The notes under the pieces: generated by a model
The model's input: the letters and a program-made list of their open reading frames with translations, nothing else
The model's database searches: none
Told to the model about the DNA's origin: nothing
Made by a program: the position numbers and the translations under genes
Assembly (NCBI GenBank): GCA_965116565.1
Contig: OZ220699.1
Span: 2,480,001-2,544,000, forward strand
DNA from: Bin87 sp965116565
GTDB lineage: Bacteria > Chloroflexota > Dehalococcoidia > Lucifugimonadales > UBA3495
Length of the DNA: 64,000 bases
Direction: 5' to 3'
Shown: positions 54,716 to 63,047 of the stretch, piece by piece
Numbering within the stretch: the stretch's first letter is position 1
Layout: the number at the start of each line of letters is the position of its first letter

Positions 54716-55190
54716 TGAGTTGACCTCGCCGACCCCGGACGGGTCTCCAGGGTGAAAATTTCGTGCATTCTACCCGGCGGCGACATGGCCGGCTACCGCC
54801 GCAGGTGCGGTCGACATCGCAAGCGATCAACGCCACGGCGGTTTCACCGTAGATGCGAATTGGCAACCCCGCTTTCCTGCTCACGCGTACCCAATTACTC
54901 ATCGCGTTGAGCGGAGTCCGCCTCCCGCGCAATGCCAATCCGATGACATCGCTCCCTTGCCCCTCCCAACATCCCATCCTTACCATTCAAATATCACATC
55001 GCCTCACGCCATCAATCGTCCAACGCCCTCCGGCGCCCAACCCTCGAACCGTCCCATCCCCAACCCCCAACGCCGCACCCCCAAATCCTCCCGCCCACCC
55101 GCCAAAACCTTCAACATCGCTCCCAATACCCGCCCAAACCGTCCCCATTCACTCCCACCAGCCAACCCAACGCCCTACTCAAATAAACGC

Positions 55191-55210
55191 AAATGAGCGG
55201 AAATGAGCGG
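55191..55210 (+). repeat. tandem 10-mer AAATGAGCGG x2
   Basis: Two exact copies of AAATGAGCGG, preceded by AAATAAACGC. This phrase and the following TTCATCC repeats are widespread short intergenic repeats in environmental bacterial genomes. Confidence 0.75.
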
Positions 55211-55251
55211 GTTTTCGCAAATATCCTCACCATCCCACTCCAATCCCCAAT

Positions 55252-55278
55252 CCCGTTCATCCCGTTCATCCTGTTCAT
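55252..55278 (+). repeat. tandem 9-mer (CCCGTTCAT type) x3
   Basis: Three consecutive 9-base units: CCCGTTCAT twice, then CCTGTTCAT, followed by CCC. They lie 32 bases before the start of the small gene at 55310. Confidence 0.8.
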
Positions 55279-55309
55279 CCCGGTAAAACTCCCCGTCAGA
55301 GGTAACCCC

Positions 55310-55525
55310 ATGACCCTCTCCCAACTCCGCCGCCGCATTGACGCCCTCAAGCGCAAATTCGCGCCCGAACTCGCCATCATCAGGCTCCGCCGCTACCTCG
55401 ACGACACCCAACGCCGGGAAGATGTCCTCAAACCTGAATCCATCGTCCTCAGACTCCTCCCCTGGGCCAGCGCCCACCGCTATAGCGACCTCCTCCGCTG
55501 GGAATTGCCTGTCCCAACCGGGTAA
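55310..55525 (+). CDS. small basic hypothetical protein
   Basis: 71 residues, starting TLSQLRRRIDALKRKFAPELAIIRLRRYLDD and ending in LLRWELPVPTG. The first half is a strongly amphipathic Arg/Lys-rich helix; the protein lacks signal peptide, Cys or known domain. It looks like a genuine gene because the amino-acid composition changes from the repetitive frame upstream to a balanced one at this ATG. The Shine-Dalgarno is weak (GAGGTAACCCC). Family unknown to me; a nucleic-acid-binding or mobile-element accessory peptide is possible. Confidence 0.5.
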   Translation: MTLSQLRRRIDALKRKFAPELAIIRLRRYLDDTQRREDVLKPESIVLRLLPWASAHRYSDLLRWELPVPTG

Positions 55526-55661
55526 CGATGGTGATTCCCCAAATTGGGTGCGCGTGAGGTTTTCCCGACGGTTTGCCAACCACCGGGCCATAGCCTAAAA
55601 TTCGGACATTGTATTTGGATCGTTACCTGGGTCGATACGCAACGCCAGCAGGAGTTACGCT

Positions 55662-56099
55662 ATGCAAACCGGATCCATCGTCAATCTCCATATCGCCCGC
55701 GTCAAAGGTACCCCATCAGACCCGGTTGAGTCCGCGCGTGCCGTCTCTGCGGAGGGCATCGAAGGAGACCGCAGCCGGAACCCCCGGAACCTTCGGCAGG
55801 TGTTGGTCATGGACAAAGAAACGCTCGACCACTACGGACTCGAGCCGGGCAAGATCAAGGAGAACATTACCGTGACGGGTCTGGACCTATCCCAGGCGCG
55901 CCAGGGTCATGTTTTCTTCATAGGAGAGGAGGGTAACCAGGTGACTCTTGAGGTTACCGGCGACTGTGAGCCGTGCCAGAAAATGGACGCGCTGATACCG
56001 GGCCTGCGGGAAGAAATATTCGGCCGGAGGGGAATCCTTACTGTAGTGCTCCAGGGTGGAGATATCAATGTTGGGGATGCCATTCGCTTGGAGCCGTAG
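55662..56099 (+). CDS. MOSC domain-containing protein
   Basis: 145-residue stand-alone MOSC domain. GSIVNLHIARVKGTP starts the beta-barrel, VSAEGIEGDRSRNPRN is the typical GDRH-like region, and the conserved Cys is in VTGDCEPCQKMD. It ends GILTVVLQGGDINVGDAIRLEP. MOSC domains bind sulfurated molybdenum cofactor or carry sulfur to metal centres. Ribosome site CAGGAG precedes ATG 55662. The ammonium transporter follows after 58 bases. Confidence 0.9.
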   Translation: MQTGSIVNLHIARVKGTPSDPVESARAVSAEGIEGDRSRNPRNLRQVLVMDKETLDHYGLEPGKIKENITVTGLDLSQARQGHVFFIGEEGNQVTLEVTGDCEPCQKMDALIPGLREEIFGRRGILTVVLQGGDINVGDAIRLEP

Positions 56100-56157
56100 C
56101 GCCAGACGGCATAACTTTTTGCACGCGAACACTCATATATAGTTGAGGGAGTCCGAA

Positions 56158-57549
56158 ATGCGATATTGGTCTGTAGCATCCTTCCGCCCTTACCGAATCC
56201 CTGCGCTGGCGGTGGCTCTTGCCCTGCCAGCGCTCGCTTTTATCGGGTGGCCACATGTAGCACATGCCGCTGGCGTTGACACGGAAACCCAGTTCGTCTT
56301 GAACACCTTCGCGTTCCTGATTTGGGGCGCTTTGGTGATGTGGATGTGCGCCGGGTTCACGATGCTCGAGGCAGGTTCGGTGCGCACCAAGAACGCCTCT
56401 ATGATCTGTCTCAAGAACATCGGACTCTACTCCATCGCCGGGCTGGCGTTTTATTTCATCGGCTACAACCTGATGTACAACAATGTGCAGCAGGTCATCG
56501 GGACCGTGGTGTGGCCGTTGTACGGCCCGTCCGGCGACGAATTGGCGCTCCTGAGTGGGGATGATTCCGCCCTGGCCGCCGTGGTTGACAACGGATACTC
56601 CGTCATGTCGGACTGGTTCTTCCAGATGGTGTTCGTGGCGACCACCGCCTCCATCATCTCCGGCGCTCTGGCCGAACGGGTCAAGATGTGGAGTTTCTTC
56701 CTGTTCACTCTGCTGTTGACGGCGTTCATGTATCCGATCATCGGCTCCTGGACCTGGGGCGGTGGATGGTTGGCCGGGATGGGATTCCAGGACTTCGCCG
56801 GTTCCACCATCGTGCACAGCACCGGGGGATGGGCAGCGCTCGCCGGCGCGTTGGTAATCGGGCCCCGGCTGGGTAAATTCAGGCGTGACGGTTCGGCTCG
56901 CGCCACGCCTCCCTCCAACGTGGTGCTGGTTACGCTGGGCGTGTTCGTCCTGTGGTTTGGGTGGTTCGGATTCAACGGCGGGTCGCAACTGGCCCTCGGC
57001 TCCGCATTCGACGCCGTAGCCATGAGTAACGTGCTGGTCAATACCAACCTGGCGGCGGCGGCGGGAGTGATAACCGCGCTCAGCCTGTCCAGGCTGGTCT
57101 TCGGACGGATCGACCTGCTGGTAGGACTGAACGGAGGATTGGCCGGGCTGGTTGCCATCACGGCGGGGCCGGACATCGTCCCGCACGCCTGGTCGGTGCT
57201 GATCGGCATCGTGGGCGGCGCCATCTGTACCGGCGGCATCAGGCTCCTGGAGATCGTGAAAGTTGACGACGTGGTCGGAGCGGTGCCGGTACACCTGTTT
57301 GCCGGGATCTGGGGAACCCTCGCGGTGTGCATCGCCGCCGGCGGCAACTTCGTGGTCCAGTTGATCGGCATCCTCTCCATCGGCGCGTTCGTGTTTGGCT
57401 CGTCGTGGGTGGTCTGGTTTGCCATCGAAAAGACCGTCGGAGCCCGGGTGTCGGAGGATACCGAACGGTTGGGCCAGGACACCGCCGAACTCGGCATGGA
57501 GTCCTACCCCGAATTCGTCCTCATGCCCGAACCAATGGACGACGACTAG
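56158..57549 (+). CDS. amt: ammonium transporter Amt
   Basis: 463 residues with an N-terminal signal sequence (about 1-35) followed by 11 predicted membrane helices. Diagnostic segments are AGFTMLEAGSVRTKNA, the central GTIVH-type HSTGGWAALAGA with the first pore His, and VPVHLFAGIWGTLA with the second His. The FNGGSQLALG and GLAGLVAITAGPDIV motifs are standard. It imports ammonium across the inner membrane. No glnK/glnB gene is adjacent. ATG 56158 follows GAGGGAG. Confidence 0.95.
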   Translation: MRYWSVASFRPYRIPALAVALALPALAFIGWPHVAHAAGVDTETQFVLNTFAFLIWGALVMWMCAGFTMLEAGSVRTKNASMICLKNIGLYSIAGLAFYFIGYNLMYNNVQQVIGTVVWPLYGPSGDELALLSGDDSALAAVVDNGYSVMSDWFFQMVFVATTASIISGALAERVKMWSFFLFTLLLTAFMYPIIGSWTWGGGWLAGMGFQDFAGSTIVHSTGGWAALAGALVIGPRLGKFRRDGSARATPPSNVVLVTLGVFVLWFGWFGFNGGSQLALGSAFDAVAMSNVLVNTNLAAAAGVITALSLSRLVFGRIDLLVGLNGGLAGLVAITAGPDIVPHAWSVLIGIVGGAICTGGIRLLEIVKVDDVVGAVPVHLFAGIWGTLAVCIAAGGNFVVQLIGILSIGAFVFGSSWVVWFAIEKTVGARVSEDTERLGQDTAELGMESYPEFVLMPEPMDDD

Positions 57550-57561
57550 AGTGCCTGTGCG

Positions 57562-58413
57562 ATGTCCACAAAATCTGAAGAGATAAGAAATGCGCCAACT
57601 CGGAGCACATTAGGCATGACGCCAGGGAATTACACGTGGGAGGAGGCCGCTTTTCATGTCCTCCAAACAGCGGATCAACCAATGAGAACAACCGACGTCG
57701 GCGATCTCATTGCTGAACGTCAACTCACCAAATCGGTAGGCGCTACGCCAACCCAACAAGCCAGTGTTGCATTACGCAGTTTGCTCAAGACCGGTCGGAT
57801 CGAGCAGGTCGGCAAACTATACGCAGTTCCTCAGATTGCCAAAAAAGCCCGAGACGAAGCTGAGGCCGAGGCCGAGGCTGATTACGAATCTGCATCAGAC
57901 ACCGATAGGCTCACGGTGAGGGCCTATGGACTGTTTTGGGAAAGGAGGCGGGTAAATTGGGCGTCCGGTAGTTCCCTGTTCGGTGAGGCTGGAGGCGACC
58001 GAGTAAATTTTGCGGACCAGGACGGCATTTACCTTTTGCACAACGGCAACGAAATAACCTACGTAGGGCAAACTCGAACACAAACTGCAACTTACGGCCT
58101 GTACCGTCGTTTGCAAGATCACCACAAAGACAGGCGAAAAACCGACCGTTGGGACACTTTTTCTTGGTTTGGATTTCGCCCAGTGGATGACTCCGGGGTT
58201 TTGGGACAAGCGCCTCAATTGGCCGAACTCGGCGACGTCTTAAATCTGATCGAAGCTATCCTAATCGAAGGATTGATGCCTAGACTCAACATGCAGAGTG
58301 CTCCTAACTCAAAAGATTGGCTAGAGGAGAACCAATATTTCCAAATCGAAGATCCTCAGCTTATCGCGCAACGGTTTGCGGCATTGGCTTCGGTTGGAAG
58401 TGCTTTAGGATGA
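57562..58413 (+). CDS. HARE-HTH / GIY-YIG fusion nuclease
   Basis: 283 residues in two parts. Residues about 24-95 match a HARE-type winged helix: YTWEEAAFHVLQTADQPMRTTDVGDLIAER, GATPTQQASVALRSLL, and the wing GRIEQVGKLYAVP. A charged linker (DEAEAEAEADYE) follows. Residues about 155-255 form a GIY-YIG nuclease: DGIYLLHNGN, TYVGQTR, then LYRRLQDHHKDR with catalytic Arg, and the metal Glu in LIEAILIEGLMPRLNMQ. HARE-HTH domains are proposed to read modified or transcribed DNA, and fusion to nucleases suggests restriction. Codon use is visibly more A/T-rich than neighbours, suggesting transfer. It begins 12 bases after amt and ends at a terminator. Confidence 0.82.
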   Translation: MSTKSEEIRNAPTRSTLGMTPGNYTWEEAAFHVLQTADQPMRTTDVGDLIAERQLTKSVGATPTQQASVALRSLLKTGRIEQVGKLYAVPQIAKKARDEAEAEAEADYESASDTDRLTVRAYGLFWERRRVNWASGSSLFGEAGGDRVNFADQDGIYLLHNGNEITYVGQTRTQTATYGLYRRLQDHHKDRRKTDRWDTFSWFGFRPVDDSGVLGQAPQLAELGDVLNLIEAILIEGLMPRLNMQSAPNSKDWLEENQYFQIEDPQLIAQRFAALASVGSALG

Positions 58414-58440
58414 GGTAGCGACCGATTGACCTCTAAAGTT

Positions 58441-58472
58441 TCAGGGAGGCCGCTTGGCCTCCCTGAATTTTT
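58441..58472 (+). terminator. Rho-independent terminator of the nuclease gene
   Basis: Perfect 11-bp stem TCAGGGAGGCC / GGCCTCCCTGA with a GCTT loop, followed by ATTTTTG. It starts 27 bases after the nuclease stop and ends before the convergent MmgE/PrpD gene. Confidence 0.88.
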
Positions 58473-58493
58473 GAAATCACTCTGGCGGTGCGG

Positions 58494-59861
58494 TCAGCGA
58501 ACGAGCGTATCCCGTATCGCAGCCCCCACGTCGTCAACCTGCGTAACATCCTGCCACTGGCGGACGGCTGCGTCGATCCGCTCGCCGGTCAGCACCAGTC
58601 CCACGTTGTTCCGGAACTTTCCGGTGATGTTGTCCATACCCCAGGGATTCGCCTGGCTGCCCAGGATTGAGCCCCGGGCGGTCTCGTGCTCGATGACCCG
58701 GCCATCCTTGAGGGTGACGCGGATCGGCACTCCTTTGGAAACAGTGCCGCCACCCTGCTCAAACTTGGATTGCACCCGGATGTTCACCCGTTCCATCATG
58801 TCCACCACATCCGGATCGACAATCTTGTCGTCGGAGAAGGTGTCGATGGCTATCTCACCGTCCACCAGCGCGGCAGCCATGTTGTACTTGGCGCTGAACT
58901 TGCCCTTCAGGTCGGATTCAGGTTCCTCGTAGAGCATGACCGTGGAGGCGTAGGACTGCACGATCTCGGCGTTGGCCACGTCCTGATAGCTGAATTCGTG
59001 CTCCCGCATGAGGCCGAACACGCTGTCCAGCATGGCGTGGTTACCGCCGCAGGACGGGTACTTCTTGATCATCAAGGCGTCCTGCACGTGAAAGGGCTTT
59101 CCCAGTTTGTCGGCGGCTTCCTCGAGGTCAGTGTGCTCATCACCTATTACGGTGGCCGTGAACCCCACCGGGTGCTCAAGTATCTGTTCGCCGGCGGTGA
59201 ACCCGCGTTGCGCGAGTTGGGCGGCCATGACGCCATCCCGACAGGTCATGCCCGCGTGGAGGGGCTTGGTCATGGTCCCGAAGTTGTGGATGACCCCGCC
59301 CGCCATGGAGCCGGCCATGCCGAGGGCCATGGTGGTTTGCTCTTCATCGAGCTTCAGCAGCTTTGAGCACGCGGCCGCTGCTGCCAAACGGCCCAGGATG
59401 GCAGTGGAGTGGAATCCCCGGTGCATCTGCTGCCCGTGGTAGTGGGTGGCGTAATCGACGGCAAGACCGACCTCACAGCCCACGACGTAGGCCTCCATCA
59501 GATCGCGCCCGGTCGCGCCGATACTCTCGCCCAGCGCCAGCAGCGCGGGGAAGATCGCGACGGTGGGATGGCCGAAACCTCCGAAGTCGTCGTAGTCCAG
59601 GGCGTGCCCCATGGTGCCGTTGACCAGCGCAGCGTTCAGGACCGACGTCCGCTCGCCGGTGGCGAGGACGGTCGCCTCCTCGGTGCCGCCCAAGTCGTTC
59701 GCGTAGGCGCGTATTATGTCGCCCAACTTCTGGGTCGAGCCGGCCAGGATGACGCCGACGAGGTCGAAACAGGACTCGTTGGCAACTCGGATGGCGTCGG
59801 GCGGGATGTCCTCGTATGTCGTCTCCACGATCCACTTTGCTACTTTTTCAGTGGCGCCCAT
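58494..59861 (-). CDS. MmgE/PrpD family protein
   Basis: 455 residues of the 2-methylcitrate dehydratase (PrpD)/MmgE family. ALVNGTMGHALDYDDFGGFGHPTVAIFPALLALGE is the characteristic region, with the conserved HALDYDD motif. GFHSTAILGRLAAAAACSKLL and the later KPLHAGMTCRDGVMAAQLAQRGFTAG are typical. YPSCGGNHAMLDSVF belongs to the lid domain. Members include 2-methylcitrate, cis-aconitate and iminodisuccinate enzymes; no prpB/prpC genes lie nearby, so propionate metabolism is not established. Confidence 0.9.
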   Translation of the reverse strand: MGATEKVAKWIVETTYEDIPPDAIRVANESCFDLVGVILAGSTQKLGDIIRAYANDLGGTEEATVLATGERTSVLNAALVNGTMGHALDYDDFGGFGHPTVAIFPALLALGESIGATGRDLMEAYVVGCEVGLAVDYATHYHGQQMHRGFHSTAILGRLAAAAACSKLLKLDEEQTTMALGMAGSMAGGVIHNFGTMTKPLHAGMTCRDGVMAAQLAQRGFTAGEQILEHPVGFTATVIGDEHTDLEEAADKLGKPFHVQDALMIKKYPSCGGNHAMLDSVFGLMREHEFSYQDVANAEIVQSYASTVMLYEEPESDLKGKFSAKYNMAAALVDGEIAIDTFSDDKIVDPDVVDMMERVNIRVQSKFEQGGGTVSKGVPIRVTLKDGRVIEHETARGSILGSQANPWGMDNITGKFRNNVGLVLTGERIDAAVRQWQDVTQVDDVGAAIRDTLVR

Positions 59862-59979
59862 CGTGCGAAACCTCCTTATTATCGTGTCCCTCTACTACCC
59901 CGCATCGGGGAACGAGCCGAGTATAACATCCGCACAATGCTAGAATCGTGGATCACGACACAGCGCCAGGGAGGTGGTC

Positions 59980-60255
59980 ATGTCCGGCTCAAACCATACC
60001 CTCAATTTGATTCTTTCTATATTGGTAACTTTATTCTGCTGCCTGCCGCTGGGAATCGTCGCCATCGTGTTTTCCGCCATCGCCATGTCCCGCGAAGGTT
60101 CCGGGGACTACGCGGGAGCAGAGTCGGCCGCTCGCACGGCCCGCATTTGCATCTGGATCTCCATCGGACTGAGCCTGGCGTTGTGGTTGATCTATCTGGT
60201 GGTGTTCGTGTTGCTGCTCGGCTTCACGATTCTGCCTTTCCTAGCTTTGGGGTAG
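59980..60255 (+). CDS. CD225/dispanin (interferon-induced TM) family membrane protein
   Basis: 91-residue protein with two membrane helices. The re-entrant helix region LILSILVTLFCCLPLGIVAIVFSAIA and the AAR-ARICIWISIG start of TM2 define the CD225 family. It is a bacterial relative of IFITM proteins; function unknown. ATG 59980 follows AGGGAGG. The DUF2752 gene follows after 30 bases; these two families are often neighbours. Confidence 0.87.
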   Translation: MSGSNHTLNLILSILVTLFCCLPLGIVAIVFSAIAMSREGSGDYAGAESAARTARICIWISIGLSLALWLIYLVVFVLLLGFTILPFLALG

Positions 60256-60285
60256 GACGCATCGGTTTTGACGTCAAGGCTTGAA

Positions 60286-60717
60286 ATGTCCGGAATCCGA
60301 CAACGCGCCCGCTGGATTAGTTCCCCGGCGGCGACAATCGCAATTTTGTCGGCATTGGCCGCCGGGGGCCTCACTTTACTGCGCGTCGTGGATCCCAGGG
60401 TCCCGGGCAACTATCCGACGTGTCCCTTCCTGTTCGTCACCGGATGCTACTGTCCCGGGTGCGGCACGCTGCGGGCGCTCGCCACGCTGGTGGAGGGGGA
60501 TGTGCGCGGCGCGATGGGATACAACCCGTTGACCGTGCTCGCCTTGCCCGTCCTGGCGGTGTTGGCCTTCGGCGTATTGTCCGAGAGAGTCCGATGGCTG
60601 CCGCGGGTCAAACTCCGCGTTTCGCCTTTTGCCGCGTGGACGCTCCTCGCGGTGATCCTCATATTTTGGGGCCTGCGAAATATCCCGATCTCTCCGTTCG
60701 TCATGTTGGCGCCGTAG
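60286..60717 (+). CDS. DUF2752 family membrane protein
   Basis: 143 residues, three membrane segments. The family motif is CPFLFVTGCYCPGCGTLRALATLVEGD, where the Cys-rich CPGCG and GTLRA are diagnostic. Function unknown. ATG 60286 is chosen; an in-frame TTG at 60268 would add 6 residues. It is paired with the CD225 gene. Confidence 0.87.
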   Translation: MSGIRQRARWISSPAATIAILSALAAGGLTLLRVVDPRVPGNYPTCPFLFVTGCYCPGCGTLRALATLVEGDVRGAMGYNPLTVLALPVLAVLAFGVLSERVRWLPRVKLRVSPFAAWTLLAVILIFWGLRNIPISPFVMLAP

Positions 60718-60971
60718 CTGCTGGGGCGCGCCGGTCGTGGGAAACCTCCGACAAAGCGCAGATTTGATCCGGTGGAACTGTGAACCCCGGGGCCTGCTCC
60801 GTCCAAAACCACGCCCCGGGCTCGACACACCCCAATGACAATCCGGATTTCCGGCGTGGTCAGCCCCGGTTGCCGCCCCAACAGGCATTTGCTAGACTGC
60901 CGGCATCTCGCCGGTAACCACCCACGGTGGGCCGGCGAACAGCATCCCGCACAACCCAGGAGGTACGGCTG
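60718..60971. other. gap with GC hairpin before the NIPSNAP gene
   Basis: Contains an 8-bp inverted repeat CCCGGGGC (60786-60793) and GCCCCGGG (60813-60820), with a 19-base loop and no U-tract. It may end the CD225-DUF2752 transcript. No gene or RNA seen. Confidence 0.4.
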
Positions 60972-61589
60972 ATGATTTACGAAGTCCGGACTTACGACCT
61001 CAAGCCCGGCGGAGTTCCCATATTCGAAGAGGCTTTCGAGAAGGCGCTCCCCCACCGCGAGAAATACTCCAAGCTGGCTGCCTTTTTCCACACCGAAATC
61101 GGCCCCTTGAACCAGGTGATCCACATCTGGCCCTACGAGAGCCTTGACGAGCGGGCCGAGGTTCGGGCGGCGTCGGTCCAGGATCCCAACTGGCCGCCGG
61201 ACAGCCAGGACACCATCCTGCACATGGAGTCGGAAATCTTCCATCCGGCGCCGTTCATGCGGCCCATGGGAGGTGGGCAGAAGCAGGGCAACGTGTACGA
61301 GATGCGGATTTACGAGTACCAGAACGGCGCCATACCCAAGGTGCTGGACATCTGGGGCGCGGCGATCGAGCACCGGGAACAGTTCTCTCCGCTGGCCGCC
61401 GGGATGTACAGCGACATCGGCGGATTGAACAAGTGGGTCCACATCTGGCCCTACCAGGACCTCGCCGAGCGCGACCGCATCCGCACGGAGGCGTCGGCGA
61501 CCCCGCACTGGCCGCCGCCGACCCGGGAATTCCTGGTGAACCAGTCGACCAAGGTGCTGGTCCCGGCCAGCTTCTCGCCACACGCTTAG
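60972..61589 (+). CDS. NIPSNAP family protein with two tandem domains
   Basis: 205 residues. Two NIPSNAP (dimeric ferredoxin-like) repeats are clear: IYEVRTYDLKPGGVPIFEEAF with VIHIWPYESLDERAEVR, then YEMRIYEYQNGAIPKVLDIW with WVHIWPYQDLAERDRIR. Each has the HIWPY core. NIPSNAP proteins are of unknown enzymatic function, often near degradative pathways. ATG 60972 follows CAGGAGG. The longer frame from 60927 has no homology. Confidence 0.9.
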   Translation: MIYEVRTYDLKPGGVPIFEEAFEKALPHREKYSKLAAFFHTEIGPLNQVIHIWPYESLDERAEVRAASVQDPNWPPDSQDTILHMESEIFHPAPFMRPMGGGQKQGNVYEMRIYEYQNGAIPKVLDIWGAAIEHREQFSPLAAGMYSDIGGLNKWVHIWPYQDLAERDRIRTEASATPHWPPPTREFLVNQSTKVLVPASFSPHA

Positions 61590-61615
61590 GTCCCACTGAC
61601 TCGGCAACGACTATG

Positions 61616-61637
61616 GGGGCGAATATACATTCGCCCC
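61616..61637. repeat. dispersed palindrome, GGGGCGAAT family (copy 4)
   Basis: Arms GGGGCGAAT / ATTCGCCCC identical to copy 1, loop ATAC. It lies 26 bases after the NIPSNAP stop. A perfect -10 box TATAAT at 61643-61648 follows, but without a matching -35. Confidence 0.7.
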
Positions 61638-61701
61638 TAAGTTATAATTGGACACGAACGATCCCTCGGTTTTTATCTCTCAACCCTTGAGGCGCAACAG
61701 C

Positions 61702-62547
61702 ATGGATATCGGAATCGCAATGTTCGTAACCCCCTCGTCGATTGACGTGGCGGAGTTGGCTCAGGCGTGCGAAGGCCACGGCTTCGAATCTCTCTGGGTG
61801 CCTGAGCATCCGGCGATCCCTGCCGGGCCGAAAACACCTTGGCCGGGTTCCCCGGACGGCGTCATTCCTCAGATGTATTACGAGTGCGTCGACCCGTTCG
61901 TTGCCCTGGGCCGGGCTTCAGGCGTCACCTCGACGCTGAAACTTGGCACCGGGATCTGCCTTGTACCTGAACGGAACCCGATCCTGCTGGCGAAGGAGAT
62001 CGCGACCCTGGACTATTTCAGCGGCGGTCGCTTCCTGTTTGGGATAGGGACCGGTTGGTTGCGGGAGGAAACGGAGTTGTTTGGTGTCGAGTTCAGCCAA
62101 CGAATCGGATACACCCGTGAATCGATCATGGCGATGAAAGAGCTTTGGACCAAGGAAGCTGGGGAGTTTCACGGCAAGCACGTTGACTTCCCACCGATCT
62201 ACTCCTCACCCAAACCGGTGCAGAAGCCGCACCCACCGGTGCTCATCGGCGGCAACGCTCCCAATGTAGCGCGCCGCGTCGTGAGCTGGGGCGACGGATG
62301 GATGCCCAATCGCATCACGCCCGACCAACTGAATGCCACGCGCGAGGAAATAGTGCGGCTGGCGCAGGAAGCCGGTCGGGACCCGCACACGATTGAAGTG
62401 TCCGTGTTCGGGCAGCCGGCAGACCCCGAAATCCTGAAAGCGTACGAGGATGCGGGCGCCACGCGTGCCATGGTGTTCGCGGAAAGCGCCCCGCGCGACG
62501 ACGCTCTTCGCCAACTGGACGACTACGCCCGGCGGCTGTTGGCATAA
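61702..62547 (+). CDS. LLM-class F420-dependent oxidoreductase
   Basis: 281-residue luciferase-like enzyme. It starts DIGIAMFVTPSSIDVAELAQACEGHGFESLWVPEH, the pattern of TIGR03619-type F420 oxidoreductases. LKLGTGICLVPERNPILLAKEIATLDYFSGGRFLFGIGTGWL is the cofactor half. PVLIGGNAPNVARRVVSWGDGWMP and the C-terminal GATRAMVFAESAP complete it. The substrate is unknown. ATG 61702 follows TGAGG. The SnoaL-like gene starts 2 bases after the stop, so they are coupled. Confidence 0.9.
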   Translation: MDIGIAMFVTPSSIDVAELAQACEGHGFESLWVPEHPAIPAGPKTPWPGSPDGVIPQMYYECVDPFVALGRASGVTSTLKLGTGICLVPERNPILLAKEIATLDYFSGGRFLFGIGTGWLREETELFGVEFSQRIGYTRESIMAMKELWTKEAGEFHGKHVDFPPIYSSPKPVQKPHPPVLIGGNAPNVARRVVSWGDGWMPNRITPDQLNATREEIVRLAQEAGRDPHTIEVSVFGQPADPEILKAYEDAGATRAMVFAESAPRDDALRQLDDYARRLLA

Positions 62548-62549
62548 CC

Positions 62550-62945
62550 ATGCTGTCCGATAACGCAAACCTCCTGTCTCTGCGCGACGCCAACCAACGG
62601 TTCTACGACGCTTTCGGGTCGCTGGACCTCGAGCAGATGGATTCGGTCTGGGAGCAATCCGACCGTGCGTTGTGCGTGCATCCCGGCTGGCAGCCGATCG
62701 TAGGCTGGCCCGACATCCGTCGGTCCTGGCAGGGAATTTTTAACGGCGCGGCATTGATGCATTTCAATATTCATTATGTGAACATCGCCATAGAAGGCAA
62801 TTGCGGATTCGTCACCTGTGTTGAGAGCATAACCAGCGTGGTTGAAGGCCAGGCGCAGGGATTCGGCGTGTTGGCCACCAATATTTTTGTGCGCGATGGC
62901 GACAGTTGGCTGTGCCTCGCCCACCACGCGTCGCCGCGCCTCTGA
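62550..62945 (+). CDS. SnoaL/NTF2-like domain protein
   Basis: 131-residue cone-shaped NTF2-like fold: LLSLRDANQRFYDAFGSLDLEQMDSVWEQSDRALCVHPGW, then IVGWPDIRRSWQGIF and FGVLATNIFVRDGDSWLCLAHHAS. Such proteins (SnoaL_3 group) serve as small enzymes or ligand-binding domains. It starts 2 bases after the F420 oxidoreductase stop and may act with it. Confidence 0.83.
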   Translation: MLSDNANLLSLRDANQRFYDAFGSLDLEQMDSVWEQSDRALCVHPGWQPIVGWPDIRRSWQGIFNGAALMHFNIHYVNIAIEGNCGFVTCVESITSVVEGQAQGFGVLATNIFVRDGDSWLCLAHHASPRL

Positions 62946-63047
62946 TTTGACCTCGATCTCTTTTTGGCCACGTCGGGATCGGTGCGTCGGTCCCGATAAA
63001 TCCTCGTATCTGTACCCAAACCCCAGCCGAGTGACTCGGAGGGCAAT

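Larger units (their letters stand above)
54716..55309. other. gene-free spacer with G-depleted tract
   Basis: No convincing gene. From about 54957 to 55190 the plus strand is almost free of G and rich in CCC/CCA/CAA, so open frames there encode only Pro/Thr/Ser-rich nonsense. It ends in short tandem repeats (55191-55278). Promoters for the crotonase (minus) and the small gene (plus) may lie at its edges, but none is clear. Confidence 0.6.

Noticed and set aside
54957..55196. Pro/Thr-rich plus-strand frames
   Set aside because: They arise from the G-depleted, C-rich composition and have no start signal or domain.
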